Assembly: GCF_001424425.1 (NCBI RefSeq)
Contig: NZ_LMPT01000024.1
Span: 91,676 to 155,675, forward strand
Length of the DNA stretch: 64,000 nucleotides
DNA from: Acidovorax sp. Leaf191
GTDB lineage: Bacteria; Pseudomonadota; Gammaproteobacteria; Burkholderiales; Burkholderiaceae_C
Reading direction: 5' to 3'
The translations under genes and the position numbers were made by a program. Below are positions 1 through 9,112 of the stretch, piece after piece. Position 1 is the first letter of the stretch, and the number at the start of each line of letters is the position of its first letter. The notes beneath the pieces were generated by a model. The model made no database searches and was not told where the DNA came from. It saw only the letters and a program-made list of their open reading frames with translations.

Positions 1-2
1 AT

Positions 3-161
3 ACCAGCGCCATCAACCTGCTGGACGGCTGCGCGCTGTCGCTGCCCTGCCACGTGGCCGGGGAACTCCCGGTCGGCATCATGGTCTGGCACGGGGCGCT
101 GCGGGATGATGCGGTGCTCAATGTCGGCCAGCAGATCGAGCAAATACTACAAAAACAATAG
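3..161 (+). CDS. Amidase family protein, C-terminal fragment
   Basis: The gene enters from the left edge in frame 3, and 52 residues are visible before a TAG stop. The visible part (N-L-L-D-G-C-A-L-S-L-P-C, then G-E-L-P-V-G-I-M) is the typical C-terminal end of amidase-signature enzymes (AtzF/GatA-like amide hydrolases). The Ser-Ser-Lys catalytic region lies outside the window, so the substrate cannot be judged. The last codons, encoding Q-K-Q-stop, fall inside a dispersed palindromic repeat, which therefore supplies the stop codon. The family call is fairly safe; the specific enzyme is unknown. Confidence 0.75.
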   Translation, partial: TSAINLLDGCALSLPCHVAGELPVGIMVWHGALRDDAVLNVGQQIEQILQKQ

Positions 162-192
162 CTGTCAGCGCTTTCCCATCAAGCGCCAACGC
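145..192 (+). repeat. Dispersed palindromic repeat, copy A
   Basis: It contains AATAGCTGTCAGCGCTT, a CCATC loop and AAGCG. This matches the family consensus AATAGCTGCTAGCGCTT - about 7 bases - AAGCGGTAGAGGC. The amidase TAG stop lies within the ATAG of the repeat. Other copies start near 5361, 15732, 16012, 27201, 32090, 42656, 45531, 52764 and 61683. Confidence 0.75.
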
Positions 193-210
193 CTCACAAC
201 ACGCATATTC

Positions 211-1443
211 ATGAAGATTGCCATCGTGGGCGCCGGCATTGTCGGCGTCACCACTGCCTACGAACTGGCCAGCGACGGCCACGAGGTCACCGTCTTTGAA
301 CAGCGCAGCGCCGCAGCCGAAGAGGCGAGCTTTGCCACGGCCGGCCTGCTGGCCCCCCATCTGCTGAACCCCTGGGCCGTACCCGGCTTTGGCCACGCGC
401 TGCGGCTCACGGGCGCCCACGCCACGCTGCGGCTGGCCGGCGGCATGGGGCGCGCCAACCTCGCATGGCTGTGGCGCTGGCGCAGCGCCGCGCGCCAGCA
501 CAGCGCCCCGGCCGCAGCCCTCGAACGCCTGGCGCAGTACAGCCTGGCGCGGCTCAAGACCATCGCCATCCAGCACGAGCTCGACTTCGAAGCCTGCGAC
601 GGGCGGCTGGTGCTGCTGCGCAGCGAGGCCGAACGCCAGGCGCTGCAGCCTGCGCTGCAGGTGCTGCGCGATGCGGGCGTGGCCGTGCACGAGATCGACG
701 CCGACGCAGCGCGCAAGATCGAGCCCGGCCTGTCGCCCGAAGCCCCCCTGGCAGGCGCCATCCACCTGCCGGACGCCTGGGCGGGCAACTGCCGCCTGTT
801 TGCCCAGTTGCTGCGCCAGGGCACGCAGGGCGCGGGCGTGCAGTTCGCGTTCGGCACCCGCATCGACCGCGTCAGCAGCAGCCCCACCGGCGTGGCCGTG
901 CAGGGCGAGGCCGAGCTGCGCCGCTTCGACGCGGTGGTGCTGTGCGCGGGCATGGCCTCTGCAGCCCTGCTGCCCGCGCTGGGCCTGGGCCTGCCGATGA
1001 CCGCCGTGTATGGCTACTCGGTGAGCGCGCCGCTGCGGGAAGACACCCACGCTCCGCGCTCCAGCGTGGTGGACATGGCCCAGCAGATCAGCATCACCCG
1101 GCTGGGCCAGCGCGTGCGCATCGCCGGCGGCGCCGAGCTGGCGGGTGCCGGTGCCGAGCACCACACGCCCACGCTGCAGCGCCTGTACCGCACGCTCAAC
1201 GACTGGTTTCCGGGCGGCGCGCAGCTGTCCTCCAGCCTGCAGATCTGGCGCGGCGCCCGCACCATGCTGCCCGACGGGGCGCCGGTGGTCGGCGCGAGCG
1301 GCCTGCCGGGCCTGTGGCTCAACACCGGCCACGGCGCCGGCGGCTGGGCCCTGGCCTGCGGCAGCGCGCGGGCCGTGGCCGATCTGGTGGCGCAACGCGA
1401 GCCCGAGATCAACCTCGACGGCCTGGGCATCCGCAGGTTCTGA
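211..1443 (+). CDS. D-amino-acid dehydrogenase-like FAD oxidoreductase
   Basis: A 410-residue protein of the DAO/DadA family, which oxidatively deaminates D-amino acids (or related N-substituted glycines) using FAD and passes electrons to the respiratory chain. The N-terminus has the dinucleotide-binding fingerprint I-V-G-A-G-I-V-G at residues 4-11, followed by an E ending the second strand (V-F-E-Q). Near the C-terminus, N-T-G-H-G-A-G-G-W is the conserved FAD-contact motif of DadA proteins. The ATG at 211 starts directly at the Rossmann fold; the frame is open upstream to 106, but that part runs through the amidase stop and the repeat. Length is normal for DadA (about 410-430). Exact substrate is not shown by sequence. 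Confidence 0.82.
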   Translation: MKIAIVGAGIVGVTTAYELASDGHEVTVFEQRSAAAEEASFATAGLLAPHLLNPWAVPGFGHALRLTGAHATLRLAGGMGRANLAWLWRWRSAARQHSAPAAALERLAQYSLARLKTIAIQHELDFEACDGRLVLLRSEAERQALQPALQVLRDAGVAVHEIDADAARKIEPGLSPEAPLAGAIHLPDAWAGNCRLFAQLLRQGTQGAGVQFAFGTRIDRVSSSPTGVAVQGEAELRRFDAVVLCAGMASAALLPALGLGLPMTAVYGYSVSAPLREDTHAPRSSVVDMAQQISITRLGQRVRIAGGAELAGAGAEHHTPTLQRLYRTLNDWFPGGAQLSSSLQIWRGARTMLPDGAPVVGASGLPGLWLNTGHGAGGWALACGSARAVADLVAQREPEINLDGLGIRRF

Positions 1444-1665
1444 CACGCCCCGGCACCCGCAGCACGCGCGGCAGGTACTTGCCCCCGGCACACCGGCAGG
1501 CTGGGCCAGGCCGCCGGCCGGGCATGCAGGCTGCCGGGGTTGGGATCTTTCGGTCCCCACCAACGCGATGAGCCCCCCGCAAGGCGCGAGGGGCACAATG
1601 ACCGCCATCACAGCTTGCCGCATTGCAGCGCGCCGTAAGCGGTCCCGGACCGCACCTGGCGCGCG

Positions 1666-1676
1666 CCCCCCCCCCC
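1666..1676 (+). repeat. Homopolymeric C tract (11 C) just upstream of the nnr start
   Basis: Eleven consecutive C residues end 7 bases before the ATG at 1684, with a C/A-rich leader and no Shine-Dalgarno sequence between. Such tracts are prone to slippage, so length may vary between isolates or be a sequencing error. Confidence 0.7.
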
Positions 1677-1683
1677 ACACCCC

Positions 1684-3216
1684 ATGCACCGCATCGCTCC
1701 CCACCAGCCCCACCCGCTGTTCAACACCGCGGCCACCCGGCGCATCGAGCACGCGGCTGCAGCCGCCCTGCCCCCGCACACGCTGATGCAGCGCGCGGGC
1801 AGTGCCGTGGCCCGGCTGGCCCTGGCCCTTGCCCCACATGCCCGCACGGTGTGGATCGCCTGCGGCCCGGGCAACAACGGCGGAGACGGCCTGGAAGCCG
1901 CCGCCCATCTGCAGCGCAGCGGCCGCCAGGTGGTGGTGACCTGGCTGGGCGAGCCCGACCGCGCGCCGGCCGACGCACTGGCGTCATGGCACCGGGCGCG
2001 CGATGCGGGCGTGCGCTGGGCCGAGGGCCCGCCCGGGCAGATGACGGCTGCAGACCTGTGCATCGATGCGCTGCTGGGCATCGGCGTGTCGTCGCAACCC
2101 ACCGAACCCAGCCGCGTGCAGGACCCACGCCTGCTGGCCTGCCTGCACGCACTGCGCGCCAGCCCGGCGCCGGTGCTGTGCGTCGACCTGCCCAGCGGGC
2201 TGGATGCCGACACCGGCCAGTTCGCCAGCGGACTCACTCCCGCGCCCGAGCACCACCTGCCTGCCGCCCGCCACACTGCACCCGCGCGCCACACGCTGAG
2301 CCTGCTCACCCTGAAGCCCGGGCTGTTCACCGCCGCCGGGCGCGATGCGGCGGGACAGGTGTGGCTGGACACCCTGGACATGGACATCGGCCAGGCGACC
2401 CCCTCTGCCTGGCTGTCGGGCCCCGCCCACGCCACGCCGCGTGCGCATGCCAGCCACAAGGGCAGCTACGGCGATGTGGCCGTGGTGGGTGGCGAGGGCC
2501 TGGCCGACCGCGGCATGGGCATGGGTGGCGCGGCGCTGCTGGCGGCGTCGGCAGCCCTGCACGCGGGGGCGGGCCGGGTGCTGGTCGCGCTGCTCGACCA
2601 CGGGCACCTGCAGCTGGACCTGCAGCAGCCTGAACTCATGTTCCGCCGGTTCGAGGCGCTGGACCTGGAGCAGCTCACCGTCGTCTGCGGTTGCGGGGGC
2701 GGCCAGGCCGTGGAGCGCGTGCTGTCCGACGTCATCGAACGTGCGGCGCGCCTGGTGCTGGATGCCGATGCGCTCAACGCCATCGCACCCAACGCCGCGC
2801 TGCATGCGCTGGTGGTCGCACGCGGCCAGCGCGGCCAGCCGACGGTGCTGACGCCCCACCCGCTTGAAGCCGCACGGCTGCTGGGCCTGTCCACCGCGGA
2901 GGTGCAGGCCGACCGCCTGGCCGCGGCGCACCAGCTGGCAGCCCAGTTCAACTGTGTGGCGGTGCTCAAGGGCTCAGGCACCGTGGTGGCGGCGGCCGAC
3001 CGGGTGCCGGCCATCAACCCCACCGGCAACGCCCGGCTGGCCACGGCAGGCACCGGTGATGTGCTGGCTGGCATGGTGGGGGCCCACCTGGCGGCAGGTG
3101 CCAGCACTTTGCGCGCCGCCAGCGAAGCGGTGTACCTGCACGGCCAGGCCGCGGACGACTGGCCTGCCGGGTACGCACTGACCGCCAGCGCGCTGGCGCG
3201 GCGATTGGGCAGTTGA
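1684..3216 (+). CDS. nnr: Bifunctional NAD(P)H-hydrate epimerase / ADP-dependent dehydratase
   Basis: A 510-residue metabolite-repair enzyme that restores damaged NADHX/NADPHX. The N-terminal YjeF_N epimerase domain (about residues 10-225) carries G-P-G-N-N-G-G-D-G near residue 61. The C-terminal ribokinase-like dehydratase domain (about 240-505) carries N-P-T-G-N-A and the diagnostic G-T-G-D-V-L-A-G-M. The fused two-domain form and length match the common bacterial Nnr. The ATG at 1684 has no recognisable ribosome site and follows an 11-C run. The next in-frame ATG would remove part of the epimerase N-terminus, so 1684 is preferred. The gene stands alone, 240 bases after the oxidoreductase. 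Confidence 0.92.
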   Translation: MHRIAPHQPHPLFNTAATRRIEHAAAAALPPHTLMQRAGSAVARLALALAPHARTVWIACGPGNNGGDGLEAAAHLQRSGRQVVVTWLGEPDRAPADALASWHRARDAGVRWAEGPPGQMTAADLCIDALLGIGVSSQPTEPSRVQDPRLLACLHALRASPAPVLCVDLPSGLDADTGQFASGLTPAPEHHLPAARHTAPARHTLSLLTLKPGLFTAAGRDAAGQVWLDTLDMDIGQATPSAWLSGPAHATPRAHASHKGSYGDVAVVGGEGLADRGMGMGGAALLAASAALHAGAGRVLVALLDHGHLQLDLQQPELMFRRFEALDLEQLTVVCGCGGGQAVERVLSDVIERAARLVLDADALNAIAPNAALHALVVARGQRGQPTVLTPHPLEAARLLGLSTAEVQADRLAAAHQLAAQFNCVAVLKGSGTVVAAADRVPAINPTGNARLATAGTGDVLAGMVGAHLAAGASTLRAASEAVYLHGQAADDWPAGYALTASALARRLGS

Positions 3217-3408
3217 CGCAGCGCTTTGCGGGCAGAAAGACAAAGGCACATCGCACATCGCGCGTTGCCTTGGTTGAGCTGCGCCGCAAGGCCACCCAGG
3301 CCGCCGCCGTCCTGCGGTGACTTCGACCTCCACCTCGTCCTCGACCCCGGCAGCAGGGGCGCAGGACGCAATGCTGGGTGCAGCGCCTGCCTGACCCTCA
3401 CCTGACCC

Positions 3409-4167
3409 TCACGCCAGCAGCGTGACTTGCCTCAAGGGCTTGAGCACGCTCGACGGTGTCATGCCGAAGGTCTGGCGGAACATGCGGCTGAAATGCGCCG
3501 AGTCGGCAAACTCGCCGTGCAGTGCCGCGTCGGTCAGGCGGGGGCTGACGGCCAGGCCCGCCATGGCCAGCCGCACCTGCGACCACACCCGGTAGCTGCG
3601 CAGGCTCACCCCCATCTCGGCGCGAAACAGGTGGTTGAAACGCGAGGGGGACAGCTGCACGCCAGCTGCCAGCCCGGCGCGTGCAATGCGCTCCGAACGC
3701 TCCGGGCGCTCCTGCGGAGGGTGACGCAAAGCCTGCAAGCTGCGCGCCACCCGCGCATCCAGCGGCCGTCCCGGGTCACCGCCCAGGCACGGCAGCAATG
3801 CGGGCAGGTCGAAGTGCCGCAGATAGGCATCCATGGTGCTGCGCGCCGCCACAGGCACCGCCACATCCAGCACCACCCCGCCCAGTTGCTCGAACGGTCG
3901 GCGCAGGCTGCGTGCCTCGCGGGAGTCGGGCTCCAGGTACACCAACGCCACCGTCTCGCCGCACGGGTCGAACACATGCTCGACGCCTGCCGCCACGAGC
4001 GCGCTGCGGCAGGTCTCCGCCCGCCCCGCGCCCCAGTGCAACGCAAACCGGCCCGACAGCCCGATCAGCAGAACCGGAGCGGCATGGCAGTGCCAGCCCG
4101 TGGCCGGAATCTCGCCCACATAGAGCGCCTTGTCAGTGCACAGAGTCAGTGTGTTGGTCGCTGGCAT
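3409..4167 (-). CDS. AraC family transcriptional regulator
   Basis: A 252-residue DNA-binding regulator. The N-terminal part (about 1-150) resembles a cupin-like effector domain (G-W-H-C-H-A-A-P near residue 24). The C-terminal 100 residues hold two helix-turn-helix units, ending with the family signature S-A-H-F-S-R-M-F-R-Q-T-F-G-M-T-P. An in-frame TTG lies 15 bases upstream at 4182, but the ATG at 4167 has a better-placed weak ribosome site and is chosen. It is divergent from the hydrolase gene at 4284, separated by 116 bases, which suggests it may control that gene; this is inference. Confidence 0.85.
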   Translation of the reverse strand: MPATNTLTLCTDKALYVGEIPATGWHCHAAPVLLIGLSGRFALHWGAGRAETCRSALVAAGVEHVFDPCGETVALVYLEPDSREARSLRRPFEQLGGVVLDVAVPVAARSTMDAYLRHFDLPALLPCLGGDPGRPLDARVARSLQALRHPPQERPERSERIARAGLAAGVQLSPSRFNHLFRAEMGVSLRSYRVWSQVRLAMAGLAVSPRLTDAALHGEFADSAHFSRMFRQTFGMTPSSVLKPLRQVTLLA

Positions 4168-4283
4168 AGCCCAAACCTGCAAGTTTTATGAGCGTGTTCT
4201 CGGTAGCCTCGCCCGGCCGCCATGACGCGAGGACGCACCGGCACACCGCGTGGCACCACCCACGCAACCCGCTGCACCGCAGC

Positions 4284-5366
4284 ATGAACACACCACTTCT
4301 CGGAGACCCGCTCTTGAAACGCATTGCTTTCTTTTCTGCAGCTGCAGCAGCAGCCCTGGCCCTGGCCCTGGCCCTGATGATGAGCGCCACCGCGCTCTAC
4401 TACGGCGCTCCGTCGCTGTTCAAGGAGCCGTTGCTGCACCTGAACCGCAGCCTGTCGGGCATGGAAGAAAAGACCATCGCCGCCGCGATGCACACCGTGC
4501 ACTACCTGGACAGCGGCACGCCCAAAGCCCCCGCGCCGCAGGGCGCCCGCGACGGCGGCCCGCCCATCGTCTTGCTGCACGGCATTTTTGCGGAGAAGGA
4601 CCATTGGGTGGATTTTGCGCGACCCCTGACCGGCCAGTACCGCGTGATTGCCCCCGACATTCCCGGCTTTGGCGAGAGCACCCGGCGTGACGACCAGCCG
4701 TACGACTATGCCGCGCACACGCGGCGCCTGGCCGCGTGGCTCGATGCGGTGGGTCTGGAGCGCGTTCACCTGGCGGGCAACTCCATGGGCGGCACCATCG
4801 CTGCGCTTTTTGCCGTGCAGTACCCGGACCGCGTGGCCAGCGTGGCCTTCATCGGTGCGCCGCACGGCATCCGGTCCCCACAACTCAGCACGATGGACCG
4901 GCTGATCGACGCGGGGCAACGTCCCCTCGTGGCGCACGATGCGGCAGCCTTTGACGCCATGATGGCGCTGGTGTTTGAAAAGCGCCCCTTCCTCCCCTAC
5001 CCCATCCTGCAGGCCTCCGAGCAGGATGCCTTGCGCAACGCGGCATCGAACACCCGGCTGTGGGACGCGCAGCTGAAGGACCGCTATCTGCTGGAGCAGC
5101 ACCTGGGCCAATTGCGGAGCCACCCCACCCTTGCGCTGTGGGGCGGCAGCGACCGCGTGTTCGACCCGTCAGGGCTGCAGCGGCTGCAGACACTGTTACC
5201 GCAGGCCCGCGCCGAACCGCTGCCCGGCATCGGCCATCTGCCCATGATGGAAGCACCGGCAGACACAGCGCAGCGATACGCCCGTTTTCTGGAGTCGCTG
5301 GCCGAGGCTGCTCATTCTGTCCAGCCTGCCCAATCTGCCCGGGCGGCTGCTGGCTTCATGAAATAA
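4284..5366 (+). CDS. Alpha/beta hydrolase, membrane-anchored or exported
   Basis: A 360-residue alpha/beta-hydrolase fold protein. An Ala/Leu-rich hydrophobic segment near residues 12-38 looks like a signal anchor. The oxyanion motif L-L-H-G-I-F is followed by the nucleophile elbow G-N-S-M-G-G (Ser167), an acid candidate in G-G-S-D-R and the catalytic His318 in G-I-G-H-L-P. It is probably an esterase or lipase; substrate unknown. Start chosen at ATG 4284 because it precedes the hydrophobic segment directly. The TAA stop lies inside repeat copy B. Divergent from an AraC regulator. Confidence 0.85.
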   Translation: MNTPLLGDPLLKRIAFFSAAAAAALALALALMMSATALYYGAPSLFKEPLLHLNRSLSGMEEKTIAAAMHTVHYLDSGTPKAPAPQGARDGGPPIVLLHGIFAEKDHWVDFARPLTGQYRVIAPDIPGFGESTRRDDQPYDYAAHTRRLAAWLDAVGLERVHLAGNSMGGTIAALFAVQYPDRVASVAFIGAPHGIRSPQLSTMDRLIDAGQRPLVAHDAAAFDAMMALVFEKRPFLPYPILQASEQDALRNAASNTRLWDAQLKDRYLLEQHLGQLRSHPTLALWGGSDRVFDPSGLQRLQTLLPQARAEPLPGIGHLPMMEAPADTAQRYARFLESLAEAAHSVQPAQSARAAAGFMK

Positions 5367-5411
5367 AAATAGCCGCTACCGCTTGTCCATCAAGCGCTAG
5401 CAGCTATCAAT
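5361..5411 (-). repeat. Dispersed palindromic repeat, copy B
   Basis: This is the most symmetrical copy: ATAGCCGCTACCGCTT, a GTCCATC loop, then AAGCGCTAGCAGCTAT. It would form a stable hairpin of about 16 pairs with few mismatches. It overlaps the stop codon of the upstream hydrolase and is inverted relative to copy A. Confidence 0.8.
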
Positions 5412-5494
5412 AAGTGAGCATCAAGCTCAGGCAGACCGGCAGATGCCCGTCGCCCAGGCACGCAGCCGCGGGCACGGGCGAGCGCCGGCCTCGG

Positions 5495-7834
5495 TCAGCT
5501 GCGGCGCGGCTTGCGCGCCTTGGACTTGTTTTGCTTGCCGGCCACGGCGCTCTTGACCGACGCCTTCAACGACTGGATCGGCGAGCGTGCAGCACGCTCG
5601 CGCGACAGGCCCGCCTGCTCGGTGGCTGACGGGGCCGCGCCCTTGTCACCCTTGCGCCCGCCCGACCGGCCGCCCGACTTGCGCGCGCTGCCGCCACCGG
5701 GGCCTCCGCCACCACCGCCGACACCCTTGTCCTTGAGCGCACGGCCCAGCAGCTCTTCGCCTTCGCGCACCAGGCGGAAGTCGATCTTGCGGCCGTCCAG
5801 GTCCACACGGCTCACCTGCACCCGCACCCGCGCGCCGATGGCGTAGCGGATACCGGTGCGCTCGCCGCGCAGCTCCTGGCGCGCCTCGTCGAACTTGTAG
5901 TACTCGCCACCGAGTTCGGTGATGTGCACCAGGCCTTCGACGTACATGGCGTCCAGCGTGACGAAGATGCCGAAGCTGGTGGCCGCACTGACCACGCCGC
6001 TGAACTCCTCGCCCAGGTGCTCGCGCATGTACTTGCACTTGAGCCAGGCTTCCACATCGCGGCTGGCCTCGTCGGCGCGGCGCTCGTTGGCACTGCAGTG
6101 CAGGCCTGCGGCCTCCCAGGCCTGGACTTCGCGGCTCGGCGGCTTGACGTCCTTGCGCGGCTTCATGCCGGGCGCCGCGACGCGGGACGCCAGGCGCTTG
6201 GCCAGCTTGGCATGCGCCTCGCCCGGCGTGGGCAGCGATGGCAGCTTGTACTGCGTCTTGGCCAGGATGGCCTTGATCACGCGGTGCACCAGCAGGTCCG
6301 GGTAGCGCCGGATGGGGCTGGTGAAGTGGGTGTACGCGTCGAACGCCAGGCCGAAGTGGCCGCTGTTGATGGGCGTGTAGATGGCCTGCTGCATGGAGCG
6401 CAGCAGCATGGTGTGGATCTGCTGCGCGTCGGGCCGGTCCTTGGTCGCCGTGGCAATCGCCTGGAAGTCGCCCGGCTTGGGGTCGTCGCCGATGGTCATG
6501 CCCACGGCCATGGCCTTGAGGTAGTTGCGCAGGATCTCCTGCTTCTCGGGCGTGGGGCCTTCGTGCACGCGGAACAGGCCGGGCTGGCCGCCCTGCGCGA
6601 TGAAGTCGGCGCTGCACACGTTCGCGGCCAGCATGGCCTCTTCGATGAGCTTGTGCGCATCGTTGCGGGTACGCGGCACGATCTTTTCGATGCGGCCGTT
6701 CTCGTCGCAGACGATCTGCGTCTCGGTGGTTTCGAAGTCCACCGCGCCGCGCGCCTGGCGTGCAATGAGCAGCGCGCGGTACACGTCGTGCAGGTTGAGC
6801 AGGTCCTTGACCCGGTCCTTGCGCTTGCTCGCCTCGGGCCCGCGGGTGTTGGCCAAAATAGCCGCCACCTCGGTGTAGGTGAAGCGTGCGTGGCTGTGCA
6901 TCACGGCCGGGTAAAACTGGTACGCATGCACCTCGCCCTTGGCCGTGACCAGCATGTCGCAGACCATGCACAGGCGCTCCACATCGGGGTTCAGCGAGCA
7001 CAAGCCGTTAGAGAGCTTCTCGGGCAGCATGGGGATCACGCGGCGCGGAAAGTACACGCTGGTGGCGCGGTCGTACGCATCGATGTCGATGGGGCTGCCG
7101 GTCTCCACGTAGTTGCTCACGTCGGCAATGGCCACCAGCAGGCGCCAGCCCTTGCCGCGGCCGACCTTGGCAGGCTCGCAATACACCGCGTCGTCGAAGT
7201 CTCGCGCATCTTCGCCGTCGATGGTGACCAGGGGCACGTCGGTCAGGTCCACGCGGCGCTTCTTGTCCTGCGCACGCACCTTGTCGGGCAGCTCCTTGGC
7301 CTGGGCCAGGCACTCGGCCGAGAACTCGTGCGGCACGCCGTACTTGCGCACCGCGATCTCGATCTCCATGCCGGGGTCGTCCACTTCACCGAGTACCTCA
7401 GTGATGCGACCCACGGGCTGGCCGAACAGTGCGGGCGGTTCGGTCAATTCGACCACGACCACCTGGCCCGGCTTGGCGGCGCCGGTGGCGCCCTTGGGGA
7501 TCAATACGTCCTGGCCGTAGCGCTTGTCTTCCGGTGCCACCAGCCACACGCCGCTTTCCTGCAGCAGGCGTCCAATGATGGGCTGCGGCGGGCGTTCGAT
7601 GATCTCGACCACACGGCCTTCGGGACGGCCGCGGCGGTCCTGGCGCACGATGCGCACGCGCACACGGTCCTTGTGCAGGACGGCGCGCATTTCGTTGGGG
7701 GGGATATAGATGTCGCCTTCGCCATCGTCGCGGATGACGAAACCGTGTCCATCACGGTGCCCCTGCACGCTGCCTTCAATTTCGTCCGACAAATGCGCGG
7801 ACTGCGCGCCGGGGGTGGTTTTTTTGATATACAA
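5495..7834 (-). CDS. rnr: Ribonuclease R
   Basis: A 779-residue processive 3'-5' exoribonuclease for structured RNA. Cold-shock domains occupy roughly residues 12-190. The RNB catalytic domain follows, with the acidic motif D-G-E-D-A-R-D-F-D-D-A-V, then an S1 domain (G-I-F-V-T-L-D) and a basic Gly/Ser/Lys/Arg-rich tail of about 70 residues. The frame stays open upstream but there it reads antisense through a tRNA gene, so the true start must lie below about 7850. The TTG at 7834, preceded by AGGAAAG, is the best candidate. With this start the usual N-terminal winged-helix domain is absent, and the start overlaps the -10 region of the divergent tRNA-Leu. Family assignment is certain; the start is not. 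Confidence 0.93.
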   Translation of the reverse strand: MYIKKTTPGAQSAHLSDEIEGSVQGHRDGHGFVIRDDGEGDIYIPPNEMRAVLHKDRVRVRIVRQDRRGRPEGRVVEIIERPPQPIIGRLLQESGVWLVAPEDKRYGQDVLIPKGATGAAKPGQVVVVELTEPPALFGQPVGRITEVLGEVDDPGMEIEIAVRKYGVPHEFSAECLAQAKELPDKVRAQDKKRRVDLTDVPLVTIDGEDARDFDDAVYCEPAKVGRGKGWRLLVAIADVSNYVETGSPIDIDAYDRATSVYFPRRVIPMLPEKLSNGLCSLNPDVERLCMVCDMLVTAKGEVHAYQFYPAVMHSHARFTYTEVAAILANTRGPEASKRKDRVKDLLNLHDVYRALLIARQARGAVDFETTETQIVCDENGRIEKIVPRTRNDAHKLIEEAMLAANVCSADFIAQGGQPGLFRVHEGPTPEKQEILRNYLKAMAVGMTIGDDPKPGDFQAIATATKDRPDAQQIHTMLLRSMQQAIYTPINSGHFGLAFDAYTHFTSPIRRYPDLLVHRVIKAILAKTQYKLPSLPTPGEAHAKLAKRLASRVAAPGMKPRKDVKPPSREVQAWEAAGLHCSANERRADEASRDVEAWLKCKYMREHLGEEFSGVVSAATSFGIFVTLDAMYVEGLVHITELGGEYYKFDEARQELRGERTGIRYAIGARVRVQVSRVDLDGRKIDFRLVREGEELLGRALKDKGVGGGGGGPGGGSARKSGGRSGGRKGDKGAAPSATEQAGLSRERAARSPIQSLKASVKSAVAGKQNKSKARKPRRS

Positions 7835-7853
7835 TCTTAGTCTTTCCTGAAAT

Positions 7854-7938
<85 letters not shown>

Positions 7939-7975
7939 AGTTTAACGAGAACCAGTGATGGTTTTCAAAATATCG

Positions 7976-8004
7976 AAGCCGCTGTAGCCACAGCGGCTTT
8001 TTTA
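7976..8004 (+). terminator. Intrinsic terminator after tRNA-Leu copy 1
   Basis: Stem AAGCCGCTGT / ACAGCGGCTT with an AGCC loop, followed by a T run (TTTTTATTTT). Confidence 0.9.
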
Positions 8005-8303
8005 TTTTCCGATCCTGCAGCAGCAGGCCGCATCCGCGGCGGTCGTCAGCGATGCCTGGGCAGACACTTCCGGACCGTGCAACTGCCGCGTGCAGCACAC
8101 TGCGGTCCCACGCCCGAGGTTGTGATCCGCCCCACCCTCCGCTGCCGTGCCACACCACGCGGTGCGGCACGCGCGGACTGCACGCAGCGCATCGCACTGC
8201 AAGAACGCACCCCCTGCAGCCTGCCGAAGACATTTTTCAAAAATCTTCAACATTTGATCCGACACCCGAATTTGTTGTCCTATAATTCGAGGCTGATCTG
8301 AAA
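8005..8303. other. Spacer between the two tRNA-Leu genes
   Basis: No convincing gene is seen. The right end carries the promoter of the second tRNA. The stretch does not obviously repeat the flank of the first copy, so the duplication unit is limited to the tRNA itself as far as can be judged by eye. Confidence 0.6.
8281..8286 (+). promoter_or_regulatory. -10 box of tRNA-Leu copy 2
   Basis: A perfect TATAAT lies 17 bases before the mature 5' end at 8304. A TTGATC at 8254-8259 is a possible -35, but the 21-base spacer is long. Confidence 0.65.
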
Positions 8304-8388
<85 letters not shown>

Positions 8389-8395
8389 AACACAT

Positions 8396-8426
8396 AAAAA
8401 GCCGTTGCATCCGCAACGGCTTTTTT
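8396..8426 (+). terminator. Intrinsic terminator after tRNA-Leu copy 2
   Basis: Stem AAAAAGCCGTTGC / GCAACGGCTTTTTT with an ATCC loop and a T tail. Confidence 0.92.
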
Positions 8427-8593
8427 GTTGGTGGCGGCTGTGTTCAACAGCACCGGCTGCCTGCGTTCATGGCGTCGCAAGGCCCCGGCACCCCACTGGC
8501 CTTGCACTGCGTGGACCAAACCCAGCGCGGCGGTGCCCCATGCCCCTGGCGCAACGCCATCTCCATCCTGACCGCGCTCGTGGCGATCGAGTC

Positions 8594-9067
8594 TCAGTCG
8601 TCCGGGATCAGACGCTTGCCCAGGCTGAGCGACTCATGGCGTTCATAGCCCAGCCGGTCGTAGAAGCCCAGCACCTGAGCGTTGCCGGTGCGCACCAGCA
8701 CGTGGATCTTGGGGCAGCCCATCGCCAGCAGGCGCTCTTGCACTTCGTCCATCAGGCGCCGGCCGAGCGCGGCACACTGGTGCGCAGGTGCCACCGCCAG
8801 GTAGTACACCGAGCCCCGGTGGCCGTCGTAGCCGGCCATGGCGGTGCCCACCAGTTGCCCCTCCTCGCCGCCCGGCGCGACCACCGTGGCCACCAGAAAC
8901 AGCTCCGGCTGCACCTGCAGCTTGCGGGCAATGTCTTTGTGGGGGTCGTTCCAGGGCCGCACCAGGCCGCAGTCACGCCATAGCGCGACGGCGGCGGCCT
9001 CGTCCGTGGCCGCCTGGAAGGCCCGGATGCGAACCTGCGGCAGCACCGCAGCGCCGGCCCTGCTCAT
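8594..9067 (-). CDS. YpeA-like GNAT N-acetyltransferase
   Basis: A 157-residue GCN5-type acetyltransferase that transfers acetyl from acetyl-CoA. It closely follows the YpeA pattern: R-P-W-N-D-P near residue 37, G-Y-D-G-H-R-G-S mid-protein, and the end L-G-Y-E-R-H-E-S-L-S-L-G-K-R-L-I. Its substrate is not known for the family. It lies 45 bases downstream of the DUF349 gene on the same strand and may be co-transcribed with it. Confidence 0.88.
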   Translation of the reverse strand: MSRAGAAVLPQVRIRAFQAATDEAAAVALWRDCGLVRPWNDPHKDIARKLQVQPELFLVATVVAPGGEEGQLVGTAMAGYDGHRGSVYYLAVAPAHQCAALGRRLMDEVQERLLAMGCPKIHVLVRTGNAQVLGFYDRLGYERHESLSLGKRLIPDD

Positions 9068-9112
9068 GCCGTGCGTGGCGAAGGCCGAAGCGGGTGCAAC
9101 GCCGGCCCTGCG

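Noticed and set aside
5924..7840. Long open frame antisense to RNase R
   Set aside because: Shadow of a real gene; no recognisable domain and no ribosome site.
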